Shown piece by piece: positions 18,987-28,507 of a DNA stretch of 64,000 bases; position 1 is the first letter of the stretch; every line of letters starts with the position of its first letter. The stretch comes from Kordiimonas aquimaris. Its GTDB lineage: Bacteria > Pseudomonadota > Alphaproteobacteria > Sphingomonadales > Kordiimonadaceae. The notes beneath the pieces were generated by a model, which saw nothing but the letters and a program-made list of their open reading frames with translations, was not told where the DNA came from and did not search any database. The DNA lies in NCBI RefSeq assembly GCF_025574485.1, contig NZ_JAOBPO010000002.1, forward strand, positions 374,501 to 438,500, written 5' to 3'. Both the position numbers and the translations under genes were made by a program.

Positions 18987-20029
18987 GACTTTAACACGCC
19001 CTTGCGTTCTTCTGCGTGTTGGCGAAGCGGTTGCCACCACCAGGCATTGTCCAGATACCACTCGATAGTTTTACGGATACCACTTTCAAAGTTTTCTTCA
19101 GCTTTCCAGCCGAGCTCATCTTCAAGCTTTGTTGCATCAATCGCATACCGCGCATCATGACCAGGCCTGTCCGTAACGTAAGTGATCTGATCTTTGTATG
19201 GCTTGTCTGTCGGGCGCAGCTCGTCAAGAATGGTGCAAATACGTTCAACGACTTCAAGGTTTGTGCGTTCGTTTCTGCCACCTACGTTGTATTTTTCACC
19301 GATACGCCCTTTGGTTAAGATCGTGAAAAGCGCCTTTGCATGGTCGTCAACATAAAGCCAGTCACGTACATTGGACCCATCGCCGTAAACAGGCAATGGT
19401 TTGCCATCAAGTGCATTAAGGATCATGAGCGGGATCAGTTTCTCCGGCAGATGGTATGGCCCGTAATTGTTAGAGCAATTGGAAATAACCGCAGGGAAGC
19501 CATATGTTTCAACCCATGCGCATGCCAGATGGTCTGCGGATGCTTTGGAGGCAGAATAGGGCGAGCTTGGGTCATATGCTGTTGTTTCGTGGAAAAGCCC
19601 TTCTGCACCCAGTGAGCCATATACTTCGTCAGTAGAAACATGCAGGAACCTGAAAGCTTCCTTAGCGCTGTTTTCAAGCGATAGCCAGTAAGCACGCGCT
19701 GCCTCGAGCATATGGAACGTACCGACAATATTGGTTTGAATAAATTCGCCAGCACCGGTGATAGAGCGATCAACATGGCTCTCGGCTGCCAAGTGCATGA
19801 CACCATCGGGATTGTGTTTGGCAAAAACCGCATCAAGCGCGGTACGGTCACAGATATCAACTTTCTCAAAATGATAATGAGGGCTGTCTTCAATCTCTTT
19901 CAGTGTCTCCAAATTGCCGGCATATGTGAGCTTGTCGACATTAATAGCCGTGTGACCGAGCTCTTTAACGAGATACCGACATACTGCCGAGCCGATAAAT
20001 CCAGCACCGCCTGTAACAAGTATTTTCAT
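18983..20029 (-). CDS. rmlB: dTDP-glucose 4,6-dehydratase
   Basis: 348 aa. It converts dTDP-glucose to the 4-keto-6-deoxy sugar. It has an extended SDR fold with [11 protein letters not shown] at the N-terminus, [24 protein letters not shown] carrying the Thr/Asp/Glu catalytic triplet, and YSASKA with Tyr and Lys. The start ATG shares one base with the rmlC stop (TGATG); the stop overlaps the rmlD TTG. Tight coupling of the first three genes fits stoichiometric synthesis. Confidence 0.97.
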   Translation of the reverse strand: MKILVTGGAGFIGSAVCRYLVKELGHTAINVDKLTYAGNLETLKEIEDSPHYHFEKVDICDRTALDAVFAKHNPDGVMHLAAESHVDRSITGAGEFIQTNIVGTFHMLEAARAYWLSLENSAKEAFRFLHVSTDEVYGSLGAEGLFHETTAYDPSSPYSASKASADHLACAWVETYGFPAVISNCSNNYGPYHLPEKLIPLMILNALDGKPLPVYGDGSNVRDWLYVDDHAKALFTILTKGRIGEKYNVGGRNERTNLEVVERICTILDELRPTDKPYKDQITYVTDRPGHDARYAIDATKLEDELGWKAEENFESGIRKTIEWYLDNAWWWQPLRQHAEERKGVLKS

Positions 20030-20601
20030 CAGGATATGCCTTTTTCGTATTTGAATGGTGACTTGAAGTCTTTGAAATTCTGTTGCGCCTTGTCTTTGTC
20101 AGACAGAATTAGCTCATTTTCCGGAAGTGGCCACTTGATGCCCAAGTCTGCGTCATTGAATGCAATACCGCTATCGGATTGCGGGGCATATAATGAGGTG
20201 ACCTTATAGCAAAATTCAGTATTAGGTTCCAATGTACAAAAACCATGAGCAAAACCAACCGGCACCCATAGCTGCGACCAGTTTTCACCACTAAGTTCTA
20301 CTGCAGCGTGGTCACCGTATGTGGGCGAACCTACACGTAGATCAACAATAACATCAAGCACACGACCACGTGGCACACGCACCAATTTGCCTTGCCCGTC
20401 GGGTGGTAATTGAAAGTGCAAGCCACGTAAAACGCCAACATCACGTGACATAGAGTGATTGTCTTGAACAAATTCAATATCTGGCACAACTTCGTCGAAA
20501 GCAGCTTTATTGTATGTCTCAGAAAAGAAACCACGCTCATCGCCAAAACGCTGAGGTGTCAGGATATATGCGCCTTGCAGTGGCAACTCTTCGATTTTCA
20601 T
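20029..20601 (-). CDS. rmlC: dTDP-4-dehydrorhamnose 3,5-epimerase
   Basis: 190 aa from ATG 20601; a TTG three bases earlier is possible but less likely. Cupin-fold epimerase with [11 protein letters not shown] near the N-terminus, the VLRGLHFQ segment carrying the catalytic His, and VGFAHGF further on. It is the first gene of the rml operon, facing away from a forward glycosyltransferase gene across a ~120-bp gap that must hold the operon promoter. Confidence 0.96.
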   Translation of the reverse strand: MKIEELPLQGAYILTPQRFGDERGFFSETYNKAAFDEVVPDIEFVQDNHSMSRDVGVLRGLHFQLPPDGQGKLVRVPRGRVLDVIVDLRVGSPTYGDHAAVELSGENWSQLWVPVGFAHGFCTLEPNTEFCYKVTSLYAPQSDSGIAFNDADLGIKWPLPENELILSDKDKAQQNFKDFKSPFKYEKGIS

Positions 20602-20720
20602 CAATAATTCCGGTAAATTAGAACTGGTAACGCCGTCTTTGTCTTTTATATTAAAAGAACGCAGTATTTGAAAGCCGTGTTTATATCTTTTGTAGGGTGC
20701 GTAATAGGGGAAATACTAGT
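20602..20720. promoter_or_regulatory. Divergent intergenic region between the rml operon and the forward glycosyltransferase group
   Basis: A 119-bp gap between divergently transcribed groups, so promoters in both directions are expected. I could not pick -35/-10 boxes with confidence. AGGGGA at 20706-20711 is a good ribosome-binding site nine bases before the TTG at 20721. Confidence 0.5.
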
Positions 20721-21881
20721 TTGCAAAAACAGGCTCATATGAAGCATCCAGTAATGCGTTCTTTTGAAGAATCATGTATTGATGCGCAGCTTGCGTTGCA
20801 TGCAGCAGGTGTTGCGGATGCTGATGCGCGCATATTGGGGTTTTACCCGCAAGTGCAGCGCAATCCGTTTCAGGATATGTTGTATACAGCAGGTCTTGAT
20901 CAGGGCTTTGCCTGTTTCCCTGTGCGCTCACAGGATGAAGTGGTGCAAACTTTTGATGATACACCTCTTTATGTGCATTATCACTGGGTGCACCGTGCAT
21001 TTGACGGTGCGGAAGATCGAAGTGAGGCTTCTAATGCTGCCAAGCAGTTTCTGGCAACTATCGACGCACAAAAAGAAGCCGGCATTCAGACCATATGGAC
21101 TGTGCATAATTTGATTTCCCATGAGAGCAGGTTCCCTGAAGAGGAAATAGAATTGCGAGCGGGACTGAGCGCACGTGCAGACCATGTGCATATTATGAAC
21201 CCGGCAACCCGCGAAGTGTGCGCGCAGTATTACCCTATAGAGAGCAAAAAGGTTTTTATGGTGCCACACCCTTCCTACAGGGGTGTTTACGGTGATTTTA
21301 TGTCGCGACGTCAGGCGCGATTTAAGCTGGGTATTTCGCCTAGTGAAAAGGTATTGCTGTTGTTTGGCTCGATGGGGCCACAAAAGGGTACCAATCAATT
21401 GCTTGATGAATTGAGCGCTATAGAAGCGGCTGTTGGGGAACGCTTGCGCGTGTTTATTACAGGTGCACCGGCCCACGCAGCGTATATGGAAGAGGTTTAC
21501 GAGCGTGTTGCTAAAAACCCAATGGTTACTTTGCTTGATAGCCACATCGATGATCAGCTTGTGCCCATATTATTTCGCGCCGTGGATGTTGCCGTTTGTC
21601 CCTATGATGTTGGGCTAAATTCTGGTGTTGCGGCGACCGCTGCCACCTTTGGCTGTCCGTCGGTTGTCCCGGATATTCTGGTCCCTGCGATGAGCGGGGC
21701 CGAAGCCGGTGTGATTGGTTTTAACCCTAAAGACCGATCAAGTATAGGACAGGCGGTCATGCGTGCGCTTGAAGCTGGTGATAACGCAACAACGCCGTCC
21801 GCGCTTGCAAAGTGGGCTGAGGTTAATCAGCCACATGTAATATCTCAGGCGTTTTTCAGAGCATTAAGAGATCGGTCGTGA
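20721..21881 (+). CDS. GT4-like glycosyltransferase
   Basis: About 386 aa from TTG 20721, preferred because AGGGGA lies nine bases upstream; GTG 20697 and ATG 20739 are alternatives. It has a GT-B fold: an N-terminal half with LYVHYHWVHRAFDG and TIWTVHNLISHES, and a C-terminal half with LLLFGSMGPQKGTNQLLDEL, RVFITGAP and a PYDVGLNSGVAATAATFGCP stretch where the donor-binding Glu region of GT4 enzymes normally sits. It is cytoplasmic or membrane-associated, donor unknown. Its stop overlaps the next GTG start by four bases (GTGA). Context points to the same surface glycan as the rml genes. Confidence 0.85.
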   Translation: MQKQAHMKHPVMRSFEESCIDAQLALHAAGVADADARILGFYPQVQRNPFQDMLYTAGLDQGFACFPVRSQDEVVQTFDDTPLYVHYHWVHRAFDGAEDRSEASNAAKQFLATIDAQKEAGIQTIWTVHNLISHESRFPEEEIELRAGLSARADHVHIMNPATREVCAQYYPIESKKVFMVPHPSYRGVYGDFMSRRQARFKLGISPSEKVLLLFGSMGPQKGTNQLLDELSAIEAAVGERLRVFITGAPAHAAYMEEVYERVAKNPMVTLLDSHIDDQLVPILFRAVDVAVCPYDVGLNSGVAATAATFGCPSVVPDILVPAMSGAEAGVIGFNPKDRSSIGQAVMRALEAGDNATTPSALAKWAEVNQPHVISQAFFRALRDRS

Positions 21882-22927
21882 CTTTAGCGACAAATAACAA
21901 AACAGCGAATAGCCAGCTTCCAACAGAGGATAGTGTGATACCTGCTCATTCTCTTGATAAAGAGGAATTGTTGGCGTCAGATGATTTGGGGTTGTCTTCA
22001 GATGTTAAGTCATTACCGCGTGTGAAATTGCTTTTGGCCAGATTGCAGGTTTTTGATTTTTTCAGGAAAACAACACTTTTGCTGACTAAGCGCCCCTTCA
22101 AGCTGATGACGCGCGCCCCAGACGAGGCTGCGGTGCTCTCAATTTCACTGCAAGTGATCACACAGCATTCTTATTCGGAGCGGGGTGCGGTAACCGTATC
22201 TGCGCAGTATTACACTTTGTTTGGTCGTGAGCTAATTGCCGATAGTAATGACCACACTCACAATCTTTTCGCAGATCCAGCGGATAATACTGTTGATCAA
22301 CCCTGTTATTTTATTTCGCCTAAGGGGGCGTTTTGGATTCGGCTGACGATGAGCCGAAACACCACTGAACGCCGCATCGCGGTGCATGGCAGTTTGCGAC
22401 CTAAACCATATAGGGCTGAACCAGTTATTCCATTTGAGGAAGCATTGGTTTCTCGCGATGATGTGCAATTGCGTTTGCAACTGGATGCTGCGTTTGCTTT
22501 TTCAGACCGTGTAAAGGCCAAGCAGTTGTTGGCGCGCCTGATTTTCTTGTGGCGTAAACCTGAAGATGAACAAACACTGAAAATTATTACTGATATTGAT
22601 GAGTTGATATTACGCCCATGCTCAGCTCATAATATCAAACTGCAAAAGACAGATATGGCTTTTGATTACGCGCAGCTAATGCTGCCACCGTATGGTGGTT
22701 GTTATCCACTATCGAAATGGCTGATGGTCGAGGCACAGCGTTTAAATGCGGCACTTACTGCTGATACGTTAAACGTGCCTGATGGTCCCTATTTTTCTCT
22801 AAGGCTGATGGCGGCGGCTTTTGCTGGTGCAGTGCTTGCTCACGAAATTGACGCGGAAAAAGTTACTGATATTCCGTGGGGCACTGCGGATGAAGTGCGG
22901 GCATACACTGGTTATTTCAAAACATGA
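21878..22927 (+). CDS. Protein of unknown function coupled to a glycosyltransferase
   Basis: 349 aa from a GTG that overlaps the preceding stop (GTGA). I do not recognise the family. The middle (about 85-175) is beta-rich (SISLQVITQHSY, FYISPKGAFWIRL-like strands), followed by a charged segment and a helical C-terminus. No signal peptide or membrane helix is evident. It sits between a GT4-like enzyme and manC, so a role in glycan assembly or donor handling is plausible but not shown. Some strand patterns recall the beta-rich units of the 718-residue repeat protein at 6879-9035. Confidence 0.7.
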   Translation: MTLATNNKTANSQLPTEDSVIPAHSLDKEELLASDDLGLSSDVKSLPRVKLLLARLQVFDFFRKTTLLLTKRPFKLMTRAPDEAAVLSISLQVITQHSYSERGAVTVSAQYYTLFGRELIADSNDHTHNLFADPADNTVDQPCYFISPKGAFWIRLTMSRNTTERRIAVHGSLRPKPYRAEPVIPFEEALVSRDDVQLRLQLDAAFAFSDRVKAKQLLARLIFLWRKPEDEQTLKIITDIDELILRPCSAHNIKLQKTDMAFDYAQLMLPPYGGCYPLSKWLMVEAQRLNAALTADTLNVPDGPYFSLRLMAAAFAGAVLAHEIDAEKVTDIPWGTADEVRAYTGYFKT

Positions 22928-23023
22928 GAATAGAAATATACCTGTAAACAATAATTACTTATAGTGTTGGGTGAAAACTGTGATGGGGTCGCGGTGATTG
23001 CGCATGACAAAGGATGGCGATTT

Positions 23024-24457
23024 ATGACACATGCGATTAAACCAGTTATTTTGTCGGGTGGTTCTGGCTCGCGGTTGTGGCCTATGTCACGTTCCAAATA
23101 TCCGAAACAGTTTCTTCCCATGCTTGGTACTAAAAGCCTCTTTACTCAGACGTTGGAGCGTGTTGGGGAAGCTTACGGCTTTTTACCTGCATTAATCGTT
23201 GCGAACGAACATCATCGTTTTATCGTCAATGAACAGGCTGAAAAGGCAGGTGTTATCACCGATAGTGTTGTCTTGGAGCCGGTGGGCCGTAACACTGCGC
23301 CAGCTGTTGCTGTCGCGGCGCTTAGAGCCGCAGAAACTGACCCTGAGCAGCTTTTACTGTTTTTGCCTTCTGATCATGTAATAATGGATATGCCTGGCTT
23401 TCATAAAGCTGTGCAGGTGGCTGCCGCAACTGCAGAAGCTGGTTATCTGTGTTGTTTTGGCATGACACCAACGCGGCCTGACACGGGGTATGGATATATA
23501 GCGTCAAGTGCAGCGATAAGTGGTGTAGACGGTGCATTCAAGATTGATGGGTTCCGTGAAAAACCTGATGCTGAAACGGCTGAAACATACTTGGCTGCAG
23601 GCGCATACAGCTGGAACAGTGGTATGTTTATGTTTAAAGCATCCAAGATTATCGAAGAATTTGAGCGTTTGCAGCCAGAGATACTTACTGCTTGCCGCAC
23701 AGCACTTGATGGTGCGACACCTGATTTGAATTTCCTGCGTATGCAGGAAGATGAGTTTGCTGCCGTTCCGGCAGACTCGATTGATTATGCCATTATGGAA
23801 AAGACTGAAAGTGCTGCAGTTGTACCTGCAGAATTTGGTTGGTCGGATGTTGGTAGTTTCTCCGCACTTGCGGATGTTCAAACGCCTGATGATCGCGGAA
23901 ATGTTGCTATCGGTGATGTGATGCTGGAAGACAGTGATAACTGCTTTATCCGTAGTGAGGGGGATTTGGTAGCCGGTATCGGGCTACGTGACCTTATAGT
24001 TATCACAACTGATGATGCAGTGATGGTTGCACCTAAAGAACGCGATCAGGATATCAAGAAAATTGTTGATCGTTTAAAAAAGGAAAAACGGCCGGAGGCT
24101 GATTTTCACTCAACTGTTTACCGGCCGTGGGGCAATTATTCCACGCTTGCGCTGGGTGAGCGATTTCAGGTCAAGTCAATCGAAGTGTATCCCGGTAAGC
24201 GCCTTTCCTTGCAAAAGCATCATCACCGTGCTGAGCATTGGGTGATTGTGGAAGGGTCTGCGATTGTGACACGCAATGACGAACGTATTCTTATGAGTGA
24301 AAACGAGTCTGTTTATTTGCCGCTTGGCGCCGTTCATAGGTTGGAAAATCCAGGTAAAATACCCTTGAAGCTTATTGAAGTTCAATCTGGTTCATACCTG
24401 GGTGAAGATGACATTGTGCGTTTGGAAGATGACTTTAACCGTGAGAAAGATAAATAG
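23024..24457 (+). CDS. manC: Mannose-1-phosphate guanylyltransferase/mannose-6-phosphate isomerase
   Basis: 477 aa from ATG 23024 (AAGGATGG upstream); the open frame extends 60 bases earlier, but that addition lacks family resemblance. The N-terminal pyrophosphorylase domain has LSGGSGSRLWPMSR and YPKQFLPM, and later GFREKPDAETAE and YSWNSGMFMF. The C-terminal cupin isomerase domain has STVYRPWGNYSTL, PGKRLSLQKHHHRAEHWV and the closing VQSGSYLGEDDIVRLEDD. It makes GDP-mannose, precursor of mannose and several deoxysugars in polysaccharides, as expected in this locus. No gmd or GDP-sugar-modifying gene is present in the window. Confidence 0.96.
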   Translation: MTHAIKPVILSGGSGSRLWPMSRSKYPKQFLPMLGTKSLFTQTLERVGEAYGFLPALIVANEHHRFIVNEQAEKAGVITDSVVLEPVGRNTAPAVAVAALRAAETDPEQLLLFLPSDHVIMDMPGFHKAVQVAAATAEAGYLCCFGMTPTRPDTGYGYIASSAAISGVDGAFKIDGFREKPDAETAETYLAAGAYSWNSGMFMFKASKIIEEFERLQPEILTACRTALDGATPDLNFLRMQEDEFAAVPADSIDYAIMEKTESAAVVPAEFGWSDVGSFSALADVQTPDDRGNVAIGDVMLEDSDNCFIRSEGDLVAGIGLRDLIVITTDDAVMVAPKERDQDIKKIVDRLKKEKRPEADFHSTVYRPWGNYSTLALGERFQVKSIEVYPGKRLSLQKHHHRAEHWVIVEGSAIVTRNDERILMSENESVYLPLGAVHRLENPGKIPLKLIEVQSGSYLGEDDIVRLEDDFNREKDK

Positions 24458-24479
24458 TATCAACTGAAGGACTGGTATC

Positions 24480-24923
24480 ATGACTGTTAAACCTATTCCA
24501 GATGGCTACGGGACGGTAACGCCTTATCTGATGGCGCGTAATTCGGGCGCGGTTATTATGTTCCTTGAGCAGGCTTTTGATGCGACTGTGAAAACGCGCG
24601 TGAACGCACCGGATGGCCGGCTTCTTAATGCTGAACTGCAAGTTGGCACATCCATGATAATGATCGGGCAGCCACCTTCTGAGGAGGACATAAGCTCATG
24701 TTCATTTTATATATATGTTGAAGATGCTGATGCCGTTTACGCCCAAGCGTTAGCTGCTGGTGGTTCCAGTATTATGGAGCCTGCCGATATGCCTTACGGC
24801 GATCGCCACGGTGGTGTTAGTGATCCTGATGGGAATAGCTGGTGGATTGCAACACACATCGAAGACGTTTCTGCTGAAGAGGTTGAACGCCGCATGAAGC
24901 CGATTCTGGAAAACGGGTCATAG
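24480..24923 (+). CDS. VOC-family (glyoxalase/PhnB-like) protein
   Basis: 147 aa. Opens with VTPYLMARNSGAVIMFLEQAF and closes with GDRHGGVSDPDGNSWWIATH, the pattern of the PhnB-like branch of the vicinal-oxygen-chelate superfamily. Reaction unknown; members include metalloenzymes and resistance proteins. It starts 22 bp after manC, so it may be read through from it, but a functional link is doubtful. A terminator hairpin overlaps its stop codon. Confidence 0.85.
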   Translation: MTVKPIPDGYGTVTPYLMARNSGAVIMFLEQAFDATVKTRVNAPDGRLLNAELQVGTSMIMIGQPPSEEDISSCSFYIYVEDADAVYAQALAAGGSSIMEPADMPYGDRHGGVSDPDGNSWWIATHIEDVSAEEVERRMKPILENGS

Positions 24924-24933
24924 TACCCGTTTT
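24910..24933. terminator. Bidirectional terminator between convergent genes
   Basis: AAAACGGGT (24910-24918), loop CATAGT, ACCCGTTTT (24925-24933). The stem is a perfect nine pairs, and the A and T runs serve both strands. The left arm and loop include the last codons and the TAG stop of the VOC gene; the PAS gene ends at 24937 on the other strand. Confidence 0.8.
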
Positions 24934-24936
24934 GAG

Positions 24937-25500
24937 TTAGCCATCTTTTGAAAGTTGACGGTACGACTTCATCATACCGTCAAAGTCTTGCTGGGTTTCA
25001 ATCTGTACTTCATGGGCAATGACATCTGAAGGCTCACGCGGCAAATACATGTTACCGTCATAATTGGTGTGATCAACTGTTACCAGAACCAGATAGCCCG
25101 ATATTTCTGCATCTTTTGTCAAAGCAAAAGCCGTTTCCATTGTGCGGAGATAATTTTTGCTAGGATAACAGAAATAGCCGTGACAATTGATAAGCGATGA
25201 TTGTTGTTCCATCTGGTTGATCATCGAAAGGTATGTTTTTCGGCACACTTCGTGTGGGTGTTCAGACACAAGAAGGCCTGTAAAGTTCTGTTTATATTCC
25301 TCAACAACCTTTGTGCCAATGATAGTATATTTGGGACCTTCGGGAGTTTTGGCGATCTTTACGATATTTGGGGCGATGGACCTGAGAACCGATAGCTCAA
25401 TCTTTTTATCCTCCACACGCCCATCTGGCGTGCGGTTTTCTAGCCAGAAGTCATAAAAACTCTGGTGTAACTCGCGAATATGCGTTGCGGCCCCTGTCAT
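24937..25500 (-). CDS. PAS-domain protein (PAS_5 type)
   Basis: 187 aa, one PAS-like domain from about residue 20 to 160: LHQSFYDFWLENRTPDGR, a GTKVVEEYKQNFTG segment, MINQMEQQSSLINCHG, then ETAFALTKDAEISGYLVLV. This matches the single-domain PAS_5 proteins of alphaproteobacteria, whose role is mostly unknown (sensing or localisation). No output domain is fused. It is transcribed away from galU, downstream of it, with 46 bp between. Confidence 0.75.
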   Translation of the reverse strand: MTGAATHIRELHQSFYDFWLENRTPDGRVEDKKIELSVLRSIAPNIVKIAKTPEGPKYTIIGTKVVEEYKQNFTGLLVSEHPHEVCRKTYLSMINQMEQQSSLINCHGYFCYPSKNYLRTMETAFALTKDAEISGYLVLVTVDHTNYDGNMYLPREPSDVIAHEVQIETQQDFDGMMKSYRQLSKDG

Positions 25501-25546
25501 GAGTTTTATACGCTTTAGTTATCTGAATGGATTTTCCTTCATTGCA

Positions 25547-26413
25547 TTATTGCGAATTAATAAATTTACGTACCTGATCTGCCATGACGGGATCTTGAGT
25601 AGCCATTGTCAGGTTTGCAGTCAGCCAGCCAAATTTGCTGCCGCAATCAAAACGTTGCCCTTCAAATTCCAAAGCATGAAACGGCTGATTGCCGATAAGT
25701 TCTGCCATAGCGTCGGTCAGTTGAATTTCACCGCCAGCACCAATCGCTTTTTTGTTCAGGTGTTCCATCACTTCCGGTTGCAGAATATAGCGGCCAACAA
25801 CCGCCTGCGTTGAAGGTGCATCATTCGGGTGAGGCTTCTCAACTAACCCTTCTACAGCAACGCGGTTTCCAGAGCGTGCGCCAGGTGTAATCACACCGTA
25901 TTTTGATGTGTCTTCCCGCGCTACATCCATAGTTGCAATAATGTTTCCGCCCAGATCATCATAGGCATCTACCATTTGTTTTAGTGTGCCAGGTTTTCCA
26001 ATGATCAAGTCATCAGGTAAAGCAACAGCAAACGGCGCATCACCGACCAGTTTTCGTGCGCACCAAATAGCATGGCCTAACCCAAGTGGGCGCATCTGGC
26101 GGACATAGGAAATACGGCCTTCTTCCAGCAACATAGAGCGGGAGATATCCAAGGCCTCGTCTTTACCTTTCTCCTGCAGGATTTTTTCAAGCTCGTAAGC
26201 ATGGTCGAAATGATCTTCCATCACCTGTTTATTACGACCTGTTACCAAAATAATGTCTTCGATACCTGCCGCAACTGCTTCTTCTACAGCATACTGGATT
26301 AAAGGTTTGTCCAAAACAGGTAGCATTTCCTTGGGGATGGCTTTGGTTGCCGGCAAAAACCGTGTGCCAAGACCTGCAACAGGTAGAATAATCTTTTTTA
26401 CTGCGCGTGCCAT
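25547..26413 (-). CDS. galU: UTP-glucose-1-phosphate uridylyltransferase
   Basis: 288 aa. KKIILPVAGLGTRFLPATKAIPKEMLP-type N-terminus (residues 7-33), then KPLIQYAVEEA, VEKPHPNDAPS and FEGQRFDCGSKFGWL, all diagnostic for GalU. It makes UDP-glucose for polysaccharide and lipid glycosylation. Its ATG shares one base with the pgi stop (TAATG), so pgi and galU form a coupled operon feeding glucose phosphates to the surface-glycan pathways. Confidence 0.97.
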   Translation of the reverse strand: MARAVKKIILPVAGLGTRFLPATKAIPKEMLPVLDKPLIQYAVEEAVAAGIEDIILVTGRNKQVMEDHFDHAYELEKILQEKGKDEALDISRSMLLEEGRISYVRQMRPLGLGHAIWCARKLVGDAPFAVALPDDLIIGKPGTLKQMVDAYDDLGGNIIATMDVAREDTSKYGVITPGARSGNRVAVEGLVEKPHPNDAPSTQAVVGRYILQPEVMEHLNKKAIGAGGEIQLTDAMAELIGNQPFHALEFEGQRFDCGSKFGWLTANLTMATQDPVMADQVRKFINSQ

Positions 26414-27708
26414 TAGTCTTTGTCTCCGAGTTTAGCGAGATATTCGCGGGTCAAAACCTTACCTTCTTCAACGGCAGGTTGGTCGTAGGCATCAACACCC
26501 ATCAGGTTGGCGGTCAGCACTGTTTCCAGCATAAATGACACAAATAATGCACCTATATTTTCTTCTGTTAGACCATCGACAACAAATTCGCGCACCATCC
26601 GTCCCTTTTTGCGAAGCGTTTCCTGCGTAGCTTTGGATTGGCACGTAACAGTATCGCCAATAGTAAGGCCTGCCATATAATCAAGGCCGTATGCATGCGC
26701 TTCAGCAGCATCAATACGCGGCCCGGCACCGTAACTCGGGGCCGTAATGAAGGTGCAAAATTTATCGTTGGGACCATCCAGCCACAATTGCAACTGACTG
26801 TGTTGATCAACCGGACCAATAGCGCGTATGGGTGTCGTACCCATGCCGTCTTTGCCGAGGCTTTCACCCCAAAGCTGGCCGTGCCAGCGTGTGAAAGCAC
26901 GAAGCGCTTCTGCATATGGCATGAGGAGCGTTTGGTTGATGCCTGCATGCTGGTTTAGTGTGTAAAGGCAGGCCGCCCCAACAACGGCGGCAGATGTTTG
27001 TGAGTCTGTAGAAAATGCGTTAACGGCACTCGTGGCACCTTGCCGGATAGCGCGAGTTGATAGACCGGATACTGCAACAGGTAACAAACCTACATTGGTT
27101 AGTACGCTAAAACGCCCACCTACATCTGTTGGATGATCCATAACGGGTGCGCCGATAGTTTCGGCATATGATCTTAAAGCTCGTTTTCCGGGCTCAGTTA
27201 TAAAGGTGAAATGATCAGCGATCTGACGATTTGTGCCCACGCGTTCAATCCAACTGCGGCAACAAAGAAGCTGCGCCAGTGTTTCCGCTGTTGTGCCTGA
27301 TTTAGATACGGCAAGAATGTGTGTTTGCGCCGGATTTAGGCCTGCAAACAATCGATCCATTTCAAACGGGCACACGCTGTCCGGTGTATGAATTTGTGTG
27401 TTTTGACCAGAGATATTCTCGGGCAAATAGCGTGCAATAGCGATAGCAGCTTGGGCACCAAGGCTTGAACCACCTGTGCCAAGCACGATTAAATGTTTGA
27501 AGCTCGATCGTATACGGTCTGCCAATCTGTCCATTTCATCAAGGTCAATTGATGATGCAGATTGACTTGCAAAAGCTGGTAGGCCATTTGCCACCATTTC
27601 TTGCGCGAAAGCGGTTGCGCGTGCCAAGTTGTCTTGAAACCTGAGCGATAATCCGCGTTCATCAAGCTGTGTCAGCAAGTCTGTATTGCCGAAATTTACC
27701 TTAAACAT
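26413..27708 (-). CDS. pgi: Glucose-6-phosphate isomerase
   Basis: 431 aa, a short form compared with the ~550-residue enterobacterial enzyme. Two SIS-type domains: VLGTGGSSLGAQ near residue 75, AVSKSGTTAETL near 135, and a second domain with TQETLRKKGR toward the C-terminus. It interconverts glucose 6-phosphate and fructose 6-phosphate, here linking to galU and, at a distance, to glmS and manC precursors. Missing peripheral helices explain the length; there is no sign of damage. Confidence 0.93.
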   Translation of the reverse strand: MFKVNFGNTDLLTQLDERGLSLRFQDNLARATAFAQEMVANGLPAFASQSASSIDLDEMDRLADRIRSSFKHLIVLGTGGSSLGAQAAIAIARYLPENISGQNTQIHTPDSVCPFEMDRLFAGLNPAQTHILAVSKSGTTAETLAQLLCCRSWIERVGTNRQIADHFTFITEPGKRALRSYAETIGAPVMDHPTDVGGRFSVLTNVGLLPVAVSGLSTRAIRQGATSAVNAFSTDSQTSAAVVGAACLYTLNQHAGINQTLLMPYAEALRAFTRWHGQLWGESLGKDGMGTTPIRAIGPVDQHSQLQLWLDGPNDKFCTFITAPSYGAGPRIDAAEAHAYGLDYMAGLTIGDTVTCQSKATQETLRKKGRMVREFVVDGLTEENIGALFVSFMLETVLTANLMGVDAYDQPAVEEGKVLTREYLAKLGDKD

Positions 27709-27847
27709 GAAGTACTTGCCTTTTGGTGTAGTTTGGTCGGTACCCTAAGAAGAGGGGTGTGTTCTGTCAATCTAATCGCTGTGGTTACTCAAACAGTGCT
27801 ATTGGTGCGCACACTAGTTTGGCAGTGTGAATTAAATGTGACCGATT

Positions 27848-28507
27848 TCATGGCTTTGCCTCAAATTCGGCCATCTCTCTTGCCGTTGGCGGCACAGGGG
27901 GCTCAAGCCTGCTACGTGAGCGAAACCAAAGATTGAATGCCCATTTTTCACCAGCTTCCACGGGTGTGCCAGCATGCAGCGAAAGTGGATGTCGCAGCAA
28001 CGTACCTGGTTTGCAATTATGAAAAACCAACAGCTTGCCCATTTCAGGTGCAATATCTGTTTTTAATTTGGGGAAACTTGTATCGCCGCCTTTTTCGACG
28101 TTGTTCAGGTAGCCCAAAGCGGTGATTAACCGCTGGCCCCCGCAAGCCCAGTTGCCAGCGCCTGACTCTGTGGTTGGGTCGAAAGCGTCAAAATGTGCGC
28201 GGTACTGTGTCCCGACATCGTAGCGAATAACCTGAAAACTCTCTGCGTGGGAAAGCGGCATACCTACCAAACCAGCAATACGCTGTGCAATCCGTTTGAA
28301 GCCGGCATCGTAATAGTGTTCAACCCAACATACATCGTTGGTACGCGCTTCCGAGACAACGCCTTTGCCAACGGCTGACACAACAGCACGTTCCATGTTT
28401 GATGCTTTAGCACGAGCAATAATACTCTTGCATTCGATCGACGACATAAAGTTGTTAATCGTATAAACACGTGGTTCAAGGTGGAGGTCGATTATGGCAC
28501 GTTTCAT
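27848..28507 (-). CDS. Prolyl-4-hydroxylase-like 2-oxoglutarate/Fe(II) oxygenase
   Basis: 219 aa from ATG 28507 (AGGGA nine bases upstream). The jelly-roll core carries the iron ligands HxD in YRAHFDAF (His105, Asp107) and His178 in LSLHAGTP, with Lys188 in GEKWAFNLWFR to bind 2-oxoglutarate. Earlier blocks RTNDVCWVEHY and FQVIRYDVGTQY are typical of the P4H alpha-subunit family. No signal peptide, so it acts in the cytoplasm; the substrate, perhaps a protein prolyl residue, is unknown. It lies 139 bp upstream of pgi in the same direction. Confidence 0.9.
   Translation of the reverse strand: MKRAIIDLHLEPRVYTINNFMSSIECKSIIARAKASNMERAVVSAVGKGVVSEARTNDVCWVEHYYDAGFKRIAQRIAGLVGMPLSHAESFQVIRYDVGTQYRAHFDAFDPTTESGAGNWACGGQRLITALGYLNNVEKGGDTSFPKLKTDIAPEMGKLLVFHNCKPGTLLRHPLSLHAGTPVEAGEKWAFNLWFRSRSRLEPPVPPTAREMAEFEAKP

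Noticed and set aside
18987-19061. Upstream extension of rmlD
   Set aside because: It lies inside the rmlB coding region and adds a basic, non-homologous leader before the Rossmann fold.
22964-23023. Upstream extension of manC
   Set aside because: The family N-terminus begins at MTHAIKPVILSGG; the extra 20 residues have no counterpart, and AAGGATGG precedes ATG 23024.
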